From: Hymenobacter sp. UV11
Lineage (GTDB): Bacteria; Bacteroidota; Bacteroidia; Cytophagales; Hymenobacteraceae
Direction of reading: 5' to 3'
Assembly (NCBI RefSeq): GCF_004684095.1
Contig: NZ_SRII01000002.1
Location: 62,001 to 126,000 of the forward strand
Length of the DNA: 64,000 nucleotides
In this document: one piece after another, positions 1 to 11,495 of the stretch
Position numbering within the stretch: position 1 is the first letter of the stretch
How the letters are laid out: each line of letters begins with the position of its first letter
Made by a program: the position numbers and the translations under genes
Notes under the pieces: model-generated
The model's input: the letters and a program-made list of their open reading frames with translations, nothing else
Told to the model about the DNA's origin: nothing
Databases searched by the model: none

Positions 1-5
1 TGCGC

Positions 6-1670
6 ATGCGTTGGTTTTCCTGCCTGGCGGTGGCCAGCACCGCCCTGCTGGCGGCCTGCTCGGGCGCCGGCCCCTCGGCGGCCGACGAGCGCCGGGTATT
101 TCGCTACAACCAGCCTGAGGCGCTCACCTCGCTCGACCCCGCCTTTGCCCGCAACCAGGCCAACGGCTGGGCCGTGGCGCAGCTCTACAACGGCCTGCTG
201 GAGCTGGACTCAACCCTGCAACCCGCGCCCGCCCTGGCCCGCCGCTACCAGATTTCGCCCGATGGGCTGACCTACACGTTCTGGCTGCGGCGCGGCGTAC
301 GCTTCCACGACAATGCGGCGTTTGCGGGGGGTAGGGGCCGGGCCGTGGTAGCGAGTGACTTCGTGTACTCGTTCCGGCGCTTGTTTGAGGCCAAAACGGC
401 CTCGCCGGGTGGCTGGATTTTCCGGGGTAAAGTGCTGGAAGACAGCAAGGGCGAAATCAGCGACACGTGCTTCGTGGCGGCTAATGATTCCACGCTGCGC
501 ATGCACCTCAAAGCGCCGTTTATTCCTTTTTTGAGCCTGCTTACCATGCCCTACGCCTACGTGGTGCCGCACGAGGCCGTGGAGAAGTACGGCAAGGACT
601 TTCGTGAGCACCCGGTGGGCACCGGGCCGTTCCGGTTCAAGGTCTGGGATGAGGGCAACGTGCTGCTTTTCCACCGCAACCCCAGCTACTGGCGCCACGA
701 TGCGCAGGGCCGGCAGCTACCCTACCTCGACGTGGTGGCTATCAGCTTCATCGCCGACCGCAAGACCGAGTTTCTGACCTTTTTGCAGGGCAAGCTTGAT
801 TTTTTGAGCGGCATCCGCGAAGGCTCGCGTGACCTCATTCTGAACCCCGACGGCTCAGTGCGGGCTGATTTCAAAGGCCGCTTCAACCTCCAGAAAGCGC
901 CCTATCTCAATACCGAATACCTGGGTTTTCAACTCGATAGTGCGAAGCTCACCGGCGAGCAGGCGGCGCAGGGCCGGGCCTTGCGCGACCGGCGCGTGCG
1001 CCAGGCCCTGAGCTATGCCATCAACCGCGCCGAGATGCTGGCCTACGTGCTCAACCATGTGGGGCGGCCGGGCACGTCGGGCTTCGTGCCGGCGGCCCTA
1101 CCCTCCTTTTCGGCGGCTAAGGTGCCCGGCTATACCTTTCAGCCAAATAAGGCGCGGGCGCTGCTGGCGGCGGCCGGCTACGGTCTCGCCCGACCCTTGC
1201 GGCTACGCCTGAGCACCGTGGCCGAGCGCAAGGCCGTGGCCGAATATTTACAGAAAAACTGGGCCGACGTGGGCGTGCAGGTCCAGATTGATATCAATCA
1301 GTCGGCTGCCCAGCAGGAGCTGGTAGACAACGGCCGCGCCGCGTTTTTCAGCAAGAGCTGGCTCGGCGACTACCCCGACGCCGAAAACTACCTGGCCCTG
1401 TTCTACTCGCCCAACTTCAGCCCCGCTGGCCCCGACAAAACGCATTATAAATCAGCGGAGTACGACCAGCTCTACCAGCAGGCTATCCGGGAGCAGGATG
1501 CCGCCCGGCGCACGGCGCTGTACCAGGCCATGGACCGCCTCGTGGTGCGCGACCAGCCGGTTATCTCGCTCTACTACGACGAGATAATCCGCCTCACCCA
1601 GCGCAACGTGCGCGGCCTCACGCCCAACCCCATGAACCAGCTGCTGCTGGAGCAAGTGCGCAAGCAGTAG
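6..1670 (+). CDS. Peptide/oligopeptide ABC transporter substrate-binding lipoprotein (SBP_bac_5 family)
   Basis: Likely the solute-binding component of a peptide or related ABC importer, anchored as a lipoprotein. The N-terminus is a complete lipoprotein signal with lipobox LLAAC (Cys18), so the ATG five bases into the window is taken as the real start. The family signature appears as PVGTGPFRF followed by a hydrophobic stretch and NPSYW near residues 200-230, and the length (554 aa) is normal for family 5. No permease or ATPase gene is next to it here; they could lie upstream of the window or elsewhere. The substrate cannot be read from sequence; peptides are the common case in the family, but nickel, heme and sugar binders exist. 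The gene ends 28 bp from the convergent T9SS protein gene. Confidence 0.88.
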   Translation: MRWFSCLAVASTALLAACSGAGPSAADERRVFRYNQPEALTSLDPAFARNQANGWAVAQLYNGLLELDSTLQPAPALARRYQISPDGLTYTFWLRRGVRFHDNAAFAGGRGRAVVASDFVYSFRRLFEAKTASPGGWIFRGKVLEDSKGEISDTCFVAANDSTLRMHLKAPFIPFLSLLTMPYAYVVPHEAVEKYGKDFREHPVGTGPFRFKVWDEGNVLLFHRNPSYWRHDAQGRQLPYLDVVAISFIADRKTEFLTFLQGKLDFLSGIREGSRDLILNPDGSVRADFKGRFNLQKAPYLNTEYLGFQLDSAKLTGEQAAQGRALRDRRVRQALSYAINRAEMLAYVLNHVGRPGTSGFVPAALPSFSAAKVPGYTFQPNKARALLAAAGYGLARPLRLRLSTVAERKAVAEYLQKNWADVGVQVQIDINQSAAQQELVDNGRAAFFSKSWLGDYPDAENYLALFYSPNFSPAGPDKTHYKSAEYDQLYQQAIREQDAARRTALYQAMDRLVVRDQPVISLYYDEIIRLTQRNVRGLTPNPMNQLLLEQVRKQ

Positions 1671-1698
1671 TTGGTGCATGGGGTCGAGTGGAGAATGG

Positions 1699-4146
1699 CT
1701 ACTGAATGCTGACGCGCAGCAGTTGGACGTTAGAGCCATTGACCAAGCGCATTTGGTACAAGCCCGTGGCTAGCCCTTGGTTATTAACCGATATTTCCCG
1801 CACTTCGCCCGCTCCCAGCTGCCCCTCAAACAAGGATTTCACTTTTTTGCCTTGCAAATCGAACAACTCTAGCTGAGCCGGGCCATCGACCTGCGCCGCT
1901 ACGCGCACCTGAAACTGGCCGTTGCTTGGGTTTGGATAAGCCAGTAAACTCTGCGTTTGCCCGGCAGCTGCTGAGGCAACTTTCGCTGTCAGGGCCGATG
2001 ATGACGACCCCACCGTTAGGGTAATCTTGCCCAAAGAATAGAGGGTAGGGAGGCACTTTTCCAGTCCTCCGTACTCAATAATATAGCCCGCGATGCCAGC
2101 GCCGGTGCCGCACTCATCCAGGTCATTCCACTGCCCCGATTGCCCATAGAGCATGCCATAATCTTCGCCTTGAGGGCGGTATTGGTTTTTGTAGTCATCG
2201 GGCTGGCCAGTAACCCAATTGGTATATGCTAGGCCACGGCCGGTAGCGCCATCGCCTTGCCAGATGAGCTGACCCGCTTCGGGGCCGGTTTTCCAGCGCC
2301 ATTCCCCTTCCACATCCATATCCGAAGCGCCGAGCCAGAACTGGCTGCTCTGGCGCCCGGTCAGAAAATCCTGCTCACCCTGAAAGGTGATGGTGGCCAG
2401 GTAGCCCTGCATGCCTTGGTAGGTGCGCCCGGCTGCTGCCGTCTTCGCGGCCGTCCAGCAAATACCCGGTGCGGCCACAAATTCATAGTAGTGCCCCGTG
2501 GCGCGCGAGGCCAGCACTGGCTCGGCCCCCTGCACCAGATAGGTAAGGTCTACCTGCCCCACGAAGCCCGCCGGAGGTGCGTAGGTAAACGTGCCATCCG
2601 CGTTGCGCGTGACGGTGCCCACGCTGGGCTTTTCGATGCTGGCAACTTGGAGCTGGCGGCCCAGTGGGTCCGTGTCGTTGGCTACCAATACGGCCGAATT
2701 GAAGGTAAGAGCGGTTCCTGCTGCGGTTGTGAGCTGGTCGGGCTGGGTATGGGGCTCCGTTGCCAGCGGGTTGCAGCTGGCAGGGGGGGTAGGGCCCTCT
2801 TGAACGTATTTTAAAGTGGCAATAGAAGTTAGTCCGTAAGTGCTGTTCGCATCTCCCGTCACGAATACATTACCCGCCTTATCCAGGGCAATGGCGGTCC
2901 CGCTGGCCGGGCTTGGTACGTTATACTGCTTATCAATGTCATTATAGCTAATAAGCCATCGCTGTTGGCCATCGGCGCCGTACTTGATAGTGACCATTGC
3001 GTTACTGGCCACGCCGGTAACGTAGGCGTTGCCGGCCGGGTCCAGGGCAATGGCGTTGGCATAGTCCCCACTGTTGCTACCCCCGTTGTAGCGGGCTGCC
3101 CACTGCAACTGGCCGGTGCGCGAATACTTGAGGGTAGCGTAGTCAGCACCAGTTCCTACCCCCACCGAGGTGCCGGTAACGTAGGCGTTGCCGGCCGCAT
3201 CCACAGCCATGTCCTGCGGGGCATCGTAGTCGTTGCCGGGGCCGTTGTAGCGCATCGCCCACTGCTGCTGCCCGTCCGGCGCGTAGCTTACCGTGGCGTA
3301 ATCGGTAGCGGAGCTGCCCGTTACTACCACGTTGCCGGCCGCATCCACGGCTACTACTTTCGCCTCGTCGGGGCCGTTTGTGGGGCCGTTGTAACGAGCC
3401 ACCCAGAGCTGCTGCCCACTGGCCGAGTACTTTACGGTGGCATAGTCGTCGGCCTGGGTGCCCGTTACCAGTACGTTGCCGGCCAGGTCTACGGCCACGT
3501 CGGCGGCGCTGCCACCCGCCAGACGGCTGGCCCAAACCTGCTGTCCGGCCGCGTTGTACTTCACCGTGGCGTAGTCGTTGCCGGAAATGCCCGTGACGTA
3601 CACGTTACCCTCGGCATCAACGGCTACGGCCTTCGCGTAATCGTAAATCGGGGCCTGGGAAGTCGATTGGGGCGCATCGTACCGGGATTCCCACACCCGG
3701 TCGCCGGCCGGCGAGTATTTAACCGTCGTATAATCAACGTTTTGATTGCCAAAAAACGTAATGTAATCGGACGAGCCCGTCACGTACACGTTGCCCGCCG
3801 CATCCACCGCCAAATCGGTTGGCGTGCTGCCATTGTAAGTGCCCGCGTTATAGATAACCTGCCAGAGCTGCTTTCCGGCGGGCGAGTATTTAATGACGAG
3901 AAAGTAGCTTGAATAGTATTTCCCAAACTTTGCTTGGCCCAGCGTGTAGGAATTTCCCGCCGCATCAGTAGCTACTTTCAGTGCCTTAAGCGCATTGCCG
4001 TAGCCTGAGCTGTAATTATTTACCCATTCCTGGCGCACCGTTTCGGAAATTACGGCTGGCGGACTCGCAGGCTGCCCTACTGCGGAAGATGCCACCAGTA
4101 AAAAGCCTGCTGCCGGCAGCAAGGCGCGCGTAAAAAGTGTTTTCAT
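1699..4146 (-). CDS. T9SS-secreted SBBP-repeat protein with Ig-like and C-type-lectin-like domains
   Basis: A secreted or surface protein of unknown ligand. A Sec signal peptide occupies about residues 1-24. Residues about 60-430 carry around eight repeats of roughly 50 aa, each with VDAAGN(V/A)YVTG followed by a YATVKY-like strand, typical of SBBP beta-propeller repeats. A cadherin/Ig-like module (ANDTDPLG ... GTFTYAPPAGF) follows at about 460-530. Residues about 545-690 resemble a C-type lectin fold (WLGASDMDVEGEWRW, NWVTGQPDD, GQWND). The last ~80 residues are a type IX sorting domain (YPNPSNGQFQVRV ... GLYQMRLV). Secretion and domain calls are from motif recognition; adhesion or glycan binding is inference. 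The DNA of the repeats is itself repetitive, so copy number may vary between strains. Confidence 0.85.
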   Translation of the reverse strand: MKTLFTRALLPAAGFLLVASSAVGQPASPPAVISETVRQEWVNNYSSGYGNALKALKVATDAAGNSYTLGQAKFGKYYSSYFLVIKYSPAGKQLWQVIYNAGTYNGSTPTDLAVDAAGNVYVTGSSDYITFFGNQNVDYTTVKYSPAGDRVWESRYDAPQSTSQAPIYDYAKAVAVDAEGNVYVTGISGNDYATVKYNAAGQQVWASRLAGGSAADVAVDLAGNVLVTGTQADDYATVKYSASGQQLWVARYNGPTNGPDEAKVVAVDAAGNVVVTGSSATDYATVSYAPDGQQQWAMRYNGPGNDYDAPQDMAVDAAGNAYVTGTSVGVGTGADYATLKYSRTGQLQWAARYNGGSNSGDYANAIALDPAGNAYVTGVASNAMVTIKYGADGQQRWLISYNDIDKQYNVPSPASGTAIALDKAGNVFVTGDANSTYGLTSIATLKYVQEGPTPPASCNPLATEPHTQPDQLTTAAGTALTFNSAVLVANDTDPLGRQLQVASIEKPSVGTVTRNADGTFTYAPPAGFVGQVDLTYLVQGAEPVLASRATGHYYEFVAAPGICWTAAKTAAAGRTYQGMQGYLATITFQGEQDFLTGRQSSQFWLGASDMDVEGEWRWKTGPEAGQLIWQGDGATGRGLAYTNWVTGQPDDYKNQYRPQGEDYGMLYGQSGQWNDLDECGTGAGIAGYIIEYGGLEKCLPTLYSLGKITLTVGSSSSALTAKVASAAAGQTQSLLAYPNPSNGQFQVRVAAQVDGPAQLELFDLQGKKVKSLFEGQLGAGEVREISVNNQGLATGLYQMRLVNGSNVQLLRVSIQ

Positions 4147-4409
4147 AGCTGAGAATGAAAAAAGTGGGAAATGGAATCGGCACTCGTGAAAAATTAGCGC
4201 TCATTTCACAGGCTACGGATTATCTAAGCGAATTGAAAGCGTTCACCTAGTTGCAAAGCAGTGTGTTAGGAGTGAATAGCGTCAAATATAGGGAAGTTGT
4301 TTCAGTATCCCAGGCCTTGAAGTTGTTATTTTTTATCTTGCCTAAATGCAACTCGCATGAACGCCGTCGGCCATCCAGTATAGACAGCGGTGGGCCCGCA
4401 ATAGGGCTG

Positions 4410-4901
4410 TTATTCTTTCAACCCAATGCCCGCCAGCGGGTCGAGCTGCCCCTTGAGGTACGTGATGTAGCCCTGCAAGCCGGCCGGAATTTCCTCCGCC
4501 GCAAACACCGATTTAGCGGGCTGCCCGGCCGGGTGTACGGTAATAACGGTAGCCGGCAAGTCGGAGGTATTGCGCGAATAGCGCTCCTCTAGCTGGCTGA
4601 AATTGATGCGCTGGGCCGCGGCCAGCATCTCGGCCACCGTGGAGGGGGGTAGGCGCAGCGTGTGCTTGCCCAGCACCGGCACAAAGCGCTGGCCCTCGTA
4701 CTCAACCCGCCCATCGGCAAAGATGCTGGCCGTGTAGGCCGGGCAAGTGCCGTAGCACGGCGTGCGTTGAAACACCAGCACCGGCCCGACCTGCGCCGGG
4801 GGGGTAGGGGCCGTGGTGGAAGCACTTTGCTGAGGCATTTTTTTGTGGGCGCAGGCGGGTAGTGCGAGCGCAAAAACGAATAGCCAGAGATAAGAGCGCA
4901 T
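4410..4901 (-). CDS. DUF6438-domain lipoprotein
   Basis: Small lipoprotein of unknown function. The signal peptide ends in lipobox ALPAC (Cys17). From about residue 48 the RTPCYGTCPAY segment, followed by a short beta strand DGRVEYEG, matches the conserved start of DUF6438, a domain common in Bacteroidota lipoproteins. Its two close cysteines could bind metal or form a disulfide; that is inference. Length (163 aa) is normal. It lies downstream of yidC in the same orientation, but a GTAG-type inverted repeat separates the two, so co-transcription is doubtful. Confidence 0.75.
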   Translation of the reverse strand: MRSYLWLFVFALALPACAHKKMPQQSASTTAPTPPAQVGPVLVFQRTPCYGTCPAYTASIFADGRVEYEGQRFVPVLGKHTLRLPPSTVAEMLAAAQRINFSQLEERYSRNTSDLPATVITVHPAGQPAKSVFAAEEIPAGLQGYITYLKGQLDPLAGIGLKE

Positions 4902-4908
4902 AAAAAAA

Positions 4909-4981
4909 AGTGTAGGGTAAGTTTTAGCTTGCCGTAAGAAGTGGTAACTATCTTACGGCAAGCTAAAGCTTACCCTACACT
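4909..4981. repeat. GTAG-footed inverted repeat (REP/BIME-like) between yidC and the DUF6438 gene
   Basis: Arms 4909-4939 and 4951-4981 are reverse complements over 31 nt with one mismatch, with an 11-nt centre. Each arm, read inward, starts with GTAG (4912-4915 and the complement of 4975-4978), followed by a smaller hairpin of the form GGTAAGC-TTTA-GCTTGCC. The same 22-nt unit recurs at 19902-19990, so this is an interspersed repeat rather than a simple terminator. A stable RNA hairpin would also form. Confidence 0.85.
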
Positions 4982-4999
4982 TTTCTGGCAAGCGAGCGC

Positions 5000-6781
5000 T
5001 TATCCCTTCTTCTTGCCCTGAGCGTCGCGCTCCTGGGCGGTTTTCATGGCCTCGGCCAGGCGCGCCTGGAAGCCGCCGGGCTTCTTGTCCTTGTTCTTCA
5101 CCTTGTTGGCTTCGAGCTGCGCCCGAATCTTGGTGTCGTTCACGAAGGAGCGGGTGAGCGCCTGCTGGCCCAGCGTTACGACGTTGGAAACCAGGTAGTA
5201 CCAGGTGAGGCCGGCGGCGAAGCTGTTCAACACGAAGAAGAACACCAGCGGCATGAGGTAGCTGTAGAACTTCATGGGGCCTTGCATGGCGGCCGTATTC
5301 ATCTGGTTGCTCTGGTAGGTCATGAAGAGCGTCGAAATCGTCATCAGCACCGTGAACAGGCTAATGTGGCTGCCCAGGTACGGCAGCGTAAACGGCAAGT
5401 GAATGGGGCTGTCAAACGTGCTCAGGTCGGTGGCCCACAGGAAAGGCTGCTGGCGCAGCTCAATCGCGTTGGGGAAAAACTGGAACATGGCGAACAGAAT
5501 CGGCAGCGTGAGCAGCGTGGGCACGCAGCCGCTGAGCGGCGACACCCCAAACTGGTTGTAGAGCTTCATCGTCTCCTGCTGGGTCTTCACCTGGTCGTCG
5601 GGGTGCTTGGCCTTAATCTCGTCGAGCTCGGGTTTCAGCACTTTCATGCGCGCCTGGCTCTCGTAGGTCTTATAGGTCAACGGCCACGTTACGAGCTTAA
5701 TAAGCACTACCAGTATCAGGATGATAACCCCGTAGTTGCTGATGTACTGCTCCAGAAAGTTGAAGACCGGAATGATGAGAAAGCGATTGACCCAGCGGAA
5801 AGGCCCGAAACCCAGGTACACGTTGCGGTCAAAATTGGGCGCGGTACTCTTGAGCAGATTGAACTGGTTGGGCCCGAAAAAGAAGCGGTACTGGCCGCCG
5901 GCCGCGCTCGTCACGTCGGCCACGGGCAGGGTCAGCGTGGTGCTCAGCGTCTTGATGAACGTCGAGTCGTTCAGGTTCACGTCGGAGTTAAACGTGCCGC
6001 TGGTGAAGGGCTGCGAATCGGCGATAAAGCCCGCAATGAAGAAGTCGTGCTTATCGGCCGCCCACTTGACGGGGGCCGTAATTTTCATCTCCTCCGGCTT
6101 CTCGCTGGCTTCGGCCAAAGAGCCGGGGTCGTCGCTGGCCAGGTAGTGGTTGATGGTAGTGTGGTTGCGGTTCTGCTTGAGGTCCTGCTCGGTCTGGCGC
6201 ACATTATCCACAAACGAGAACGTGAGCGGCTCCTGCGCCACGGCTACGCCGCTGAGCTTCAGGTTGTACTTCACCTCGAAGCCGCTCTTGGGCAGCGTGT
6301 AGGTCTGCGTTACGGTGCCGCCGCCCACAGGCGCTGTGAACGTTAGCTGCTGCCCGCCGTCGGCAGTGGGGGTAGGGCCGCCGGCCTGGAAGTTCAGCGT
6401 GCCAAAATCCACCGTTTTGCCATCCAGCGTGCGCAGCTTGGTGTTGTAGCGGGCGCTCTGGGCATCAAACAAATTCAGCGGCTTGCCGAAGAACGTCTTG
6501 TAGCCGTTGAGGCGCACGGCGGCCACATGGCCACCCTGGGTCGAGAAGGTGAGCGTCAGCTCGGGGTTTTTCACCTCGATGCTGCGCACCGGGCCGGCGG
6601 CCGAGTCCAGCCGGGCTTCGGGCGCCAGGGCGGGGGTAGGGACTGCCGCGGTAGGCGCGGCGGCCGTAGTAGTAGCCTGAGTCTTGGTTTGCTCCGCCTC
6701 CTTTTTGGGCGAGAAGAAAAACAAGTACACCAGGAGCAAGGCCGAAATTAAGAATAGGCCAGTCGCTTGATTGCGGTCCAT
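5000..6781 (-). CDS. yidC: Membrane protein insertase YidC
   Basis: Inserts and helps fold inner-membrane proteins, alone or with SecYEG. The N-terminal membrane segment (residues about 6-24, beginning MDRNQATGLFLISALLL) is followed by a large periplasmic beta-domain (about 60-330). Then comes the conserved five-helix insertase core: helix near YGVIILILVVLIKLVTW, cytoplasmic charged hairpin (YESQARMKVLKPELDEIK), the SPLSGCVPTLLTLPI segment, and later helices. The C-terminus is basic. The 593-aa length fits the Bacteroidota and proteobacterial type with a periplasmic domain. It follows pyrG in the same direction, across a repeat element. Confidence 0.97.
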   Translation of the reverse strand: MDRNQATGLFLISALLLVYLFFFSPKKEAEQTKTQATTTAAAPTAAVPTPALAPEARLDSAAGPVRSIEVKNPELTLTFSTQGGHVAAVRLNGYKTFFGKPLNLFDAQSARYNTKLRTLDGKTVDFGTLNFQAGGPTPTADGGQQLTFTAPVGGGTVTQTYTLPKSGFEVKYNLKLSGVAVAQEPLTFSFVDNVRQTEQDLKQNRNHTTINHYLASDDPGSLAEASEKPEEMKITAPVKWAADKHDFFIAGFIADSQPFTSGTFNSDVNLNDSTFIKTLSTTLTLPVADVTSAAGGQYRFFFGPNQFNLLKSTAPNFDRNVYLGFGPFRWVNRFLIIPVFNFLEQYISNYGVIILILVVLIKLVTWPLTYKTYESQARMKVLKPELDEIKAKHPDDQVKTQQETMKLYNQFGVSPLSGCVPTLLTLPILFAMFQFFPNAIELRQQPFLWATDLSTFDSPIHLPFTLPYLGSHISLFTVLMTISTLFMTYQSNQMNTAAMQGPMKFYSYLMPLVFFFVLNSFAAGLTWYYLVSNVVTLGQQALTRSFVNDTKIRAQLEANKVKNKDKKPGGFQARLAEAMKTAQERDAQGKKKG

Positions 6782-6847
6782 TTACAGTAAAAAAAATACG
6801 AAGGGCAAAGGTACGGCGGGGCGGGGTAGGGTTAGTGCCTACTAAAA

Positions 6848-6972
6848 CAGAACGTCATGCTGATAAAGCAGAACGTCATGCTGAGCTTGTCGAAGCATCT
6901 CTACCGCGCCGATAGGGTTAGTAACCCGATGAAAGCGGTAGAGATGCTTCGACAAGCTCAGCATGACGTTCT
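6848..6972. repeat. Long inverted repeat with central GTAG feet, between pyrG and yidC
   Basis: Arms 6870-6907 and 6935-6972 are perfect reverse complements over 38 nt. The unit read from the centre outward is GTAG-AGATGCTTCGACAAGC followed by TCAGCATGACG. A truncated extra copy of the outer end (CAGAACGTCATGCTGA) sits at about 6848-6863. Close relatives lie at 18010-18103 and 26754-26852, always between genes. This orientation (GTAG at the centre) is opposite to the 4909 element. Confidence 0.85.
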
Positions 6973-6993
6973 ATCGGAGATTTTACTTCAGCA

Positions 6994-8688
<1,695 letters not shown>

Positions 8689-8774
8689 TTACGCCGGCCG
8701 GGCCGGGTAGGGAGCGGCTAATTTTGCTTCCGGCCGTACTATTCGAGCCCCCAGCCCAGTTAGGTTAGCTACGT

Positions 8775-10682
8775 ATGAAGCATCTTCGAAAAAAAAATCC
8801 AGGTTTCCATTTGCCAGCCTGGAGCCTGTTGCTAGTTAGTCTTTTCCTGCTTTTGAGGGGGGTAGGCCATGCCCAGTCCAACGTGGCGGTGCTGCGCAAG
8901 GACCTGAAAAAAGACTTCGGTGCTGTGGGCGACGGCCGCATCAACGACCAGGCGGCGTTCGAAAAAGCCGCCGATTTTTTTAATAAGCGTGCCCAAACGC
9001 CCGCCGGCACCGCGCCGGCCGTGCTCGCCATTCCGAAGGGCGTGTACCTGGTAGGCCGCCAGGATGCGGCGGGCAAGGGCAGCGATGTGCTGCACCTGGT
9101 AGGCTGCCGCAACCTCACCATCCAGGGCGCCGACAGTGCCAGCACCGAGATTCGGTATGCCTCTGGCCTGCGCTACGGGTCCTTCGACCCTGGCACTAAG
9201 AAACCATTCGAAGCACCAGCTGCCTTCTTCACCGACCCCAACTACGCTGGCATAGTAGGGGTATGTCTTTCCCTGCAAAATTGCGAGAATGTGGCTATAA
9301 CCAGCCTAGCAATTAATGGTAACAGTGACAAGTCCGTCGTAGGCGGGCACTGGGGTGATACGGGTATTCAACTCAACTACGACGGTATTTTTGTTGGTGA
9401 GTCGCGTCGCATTACGTTGCGCGGGCTGGCGCTGCACCACTTCGGCCGCGACGGCATTCAGGTGCTCAACCACTTGGCCAAGCGTCTGGGTGACCCGCTG
9501 ACTGAAAACATCGTGCTCGAAAACCTGACTTGCCGCTACAACGGCCGCCAAGGCCTGTCGGTGACGGGTGTCAATGGCCTACGGGCTACCAACTGCGATT
9601 TTAGCCACACCGGTCGGGTGGTAATACCCTCGTTGGGTAGGGCGCTATTTTCGAATCCCGGCGCGGGGGTAGACCTGGAGCCGGAAGGGGGCTTCGTACA
9701 GAATGTGCGCTTCGACAACTGCCGCTTAGTGGACAACGCGGGCCAAGCGCTCGTGTCGGACCGGCCCGGCAACAGCCACACTACTCAGAATATTGTAGTG
9801 AATAATAGCCTGATTTGGGGCACTACTAACTGGTCGGCCTGGGTCACGCAGCCCTATTTCCTGTTCACCAACTGCCGCATCTACGGGGCGTTCGTGCACG
9901 GCTGCCGGGCCGACAATGCCGCCGAGGCCACGCGCTTCGTGAGCTGCACCTTCGAAGACAAGCCCTACCACGGCCAAACTGCCTATGGCACGTTCGCCTT
10001 TCATTCCGATGGGGCGGCCCGCTACATGAGCTTCACCGACTGCCGCTTTGTGGGTACGTACAACTACCTCATCTGGGCTATCGTGAGCAAGTACGATGGC
10101 GGCGGCAACCCCGATACAGCCAGCTTTTTTCACCTGCGGCGCTGCACCTTTCTCTACGACTACGCCCAGCCCACGCAGGGCTCATACGACAATTTGCAAG
10201 GGACCGTGTTTACGGGGCCCAACGTGTTTCGGGATGGTCCGCACCGCACCAGTCTGCACCACACCAATGTAACGCTGGGCAACGGCGGCGCTTCGGGCTC
10301 CACAGTAGTGCGTGCGCCGGGCAGCCTTCAACTGCTGGCCAGCAATTGTGCTTATACGGTCGTGGCGGGCCTCGACATTGGCCGCGCCCCTGCTCACAGT
10401 CGTGACTCGGCCAGTGTTATCCTCGGGCCGGGCAATTCAATGGTTATCAATGACCTGGGTTGGACGGTGACGGAGCTTTATATAGGGCCAACCTCGAAGC
10501 TAGTACTCAAAAAAGGCGCTTCGCTGGAAGTGGCGGCCCATACCAAGGTGACCATCGCTGGCCAGCTGATTGTGGAAGACGGAGCCTATTTCTACACCGA
10601 CCCCAGCGCCCCGGTAACCACTGTGGGTAAGGGTAGGGTGCGGCTGGCTCCCAGGGCCATCAAAGGCCGGCGGCCGGGCTAG
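8775..10682 (+). CDS. Exported right-handed parallel beta-helix protein (pectate lyase superfamily / GH28-like fold)
   Basis: Probably a secreted polysaccharide-active or -binding protein. It has an N-terminal signal segment (hydrophobic core about residues 14-30, ending GHAQ). The DFGAVGDGRINDQAAFEKA segment is the usual start of the Pectate_lyase_3 domain. The middle contains repeated short strands with Asn ladders (NIVLENLTCRYNGRQGLSV, NVRFDNCRLVDN), as in beta-helices. No clear T9SS tail is visible. The catalytic residues cannot be identified with confidence, so the substrate is open. Two glycosidase genes follow within 8 kb, which supports a role in glycan breakdown. Confidence 0.75.
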   Translation: MKHLRKKNPGFHLPAWSLLLVSLFLLLRGVGHAQSNVAVLRKDLKKDFGAVGDGRINDQAAFEKAADFFNKRAQTPAGTAPAVLAIPKGVYLVGRQDAAGKGSDVLHLVGCRNLTIQGADSASTEIRYASGLRYGSFDPGTKKPFEAPAAFFTDPNYAGIVGVCLSLQNCENVAITSLAINGNSDKSVVGGHWGDTGIQLNYDGIFVGESRRITLRGLALHHFGRDGIQVLNHLAKRLGDPLTENIVLENLTCRYNGRQGLSVTGVNGLRATNCDFSHTGRVVIPSLGRALFSNPGAGVDLEPEGGFVQNVRFDNCRLVDNAGQALVSDRPGNSHTTQNIVVNNSLIWGTTNWSAWVTQPYFLFTNCRIYGAFVHGCRADNAAEATRFVSCTFEDKPYHGQTAYGTFAFHSDGAARYMSFTDCRFVGTYNYLIWAIVSKYDGGGNPDTASFFHLRRCTFLYDYAQPTQGSYDNLQGTVFTGPNVFRDGPHRTSLHHTNVTLGNGGASGSTVVRAPGSLQLLASNCAYTVVAGLDIGRAPAHSRDSASVILGPGNSMVINDLGWTVTELYIGPTSKLVLKKGASLEVAAHTKVTIAGQLIVEDGAYFYTDPSAPVTTVGKGRVRLAPRAIKGRRPG

Positions 10683-10811
10683 GCCACAGGCGCAGTGCAG
10701 TTGGGCTTGGGGAACAACACAGCCTGCCGCTGGCTGTGAAAATGTTTTTGTACCGGGCTAAGGTTGAAGGGTTTGAGGGTGTGTTATATATGAAAGTTAC
10801 CACAAGCGCTT

Positions 10812-11354
10812 ATGGTGGCTCGCGGCTCCTTTTGCAGCATCTTTTTCCTACCCATGCTGGGCAAGTATGTAGCGAGCGAAAACGGCACCCAGGCCATGCC
10901 CTGCACCCGCACCGCCGTAACCGCCACCGAAACCTTCGACATCGTAGTAAATCCCGATGGCACCTATTCCCTACGCGGCTCCAACGGCCAGTACGTATCG
11001 AGCGAAAACGGCCAGCAGACGATGAATTGTGCCCGCGCCGCCGTCGCCACCTAGGAGGCATTCAACTACGGCTTGGTGTACGCCGGCCCGCTGACTACGG
11101 CCACCGGCGCCAGCCAAGTAACGAGTGCCTGTCCCAACCCCAATGGTCGGCAGCCTCACGTATTCCCTACCCCCTCCACTAAGTTCCACGTCCTGAGCGT
11201 GGCAGATGCCACCGGCCGCACTGTGCTCACGCGCAGCTACGGCAACACGGGCGCGCAGAACACGCTGGATACCTCGGGGCTGGGTAGCGGGATTTACGTG
11301 GTAAGGCTAATGGACGCCGACTTCACGCAGTCGTTTAAGATGACGAAAGAGTAG
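10812..11354 (+). pseudogene. Remnant of a secreted glycosidase C-terminus (fascin-like domain + T9SS tail), interrupted by TAG
   Basis: One reading frame runs from 10812 to 11354 with a single internal stop, TAG at 11052-11054. The part before the stop (GKYVASENGTQAMPC ... SLRGSNGQYVSSENG) and the part after it (CPNPNG ... VLSVADATGRTVLTRSYG) align with consecutive segments of the downstream GH5 protein, where the stop position is an Ala (AITAAESF against AVAT-stop-EAF). Nucleotide similarity over the last ~200 bp to 13300-13532 is very high by eye. No catalytic domain precedes it. A sequencing error at one base could also give the TAG, but the missing front half would remain. The normal T9SS end and a terminator at 11374 are still present. 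Confidence 0.8.
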
Positions 11355-11373
11355 CCGGGAGCCAGTAGTTATA

Positions 11374-11408
11374 AAAGGCAGCCTCCTCGTGAGGCTGCCT
11401 TTGCTTTT
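11374..11408 (+). terminator. Intrinsic terminator after the pseudogene
   Basis: Perfect 12-bp stem AAAGGCAGCCTC / GAGGCTGCCTTT (11374-11385 and 11391-11402) with a 5-nt loop and a T-rich tail. It would insulate the GH5 gene that starts 88 bp downstream. Confidence 0.8.
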
Positions 11409-11495
11409 ACGCTAGGGACATACCTCGTAAGCTGCTGCTTTCTTATCAATTGCTGCCGATATTGTTCAAATTATCTCTTTCTTTTCCCACCCTGT

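Noticed and set aside
4909..4981. Reading the paired repeats as CRISPR or as plain terminators
   Set aside because: Units are inverted pairs, not spaced direct repeats, and have no T-tract; the same units recur in unrelated gaps.
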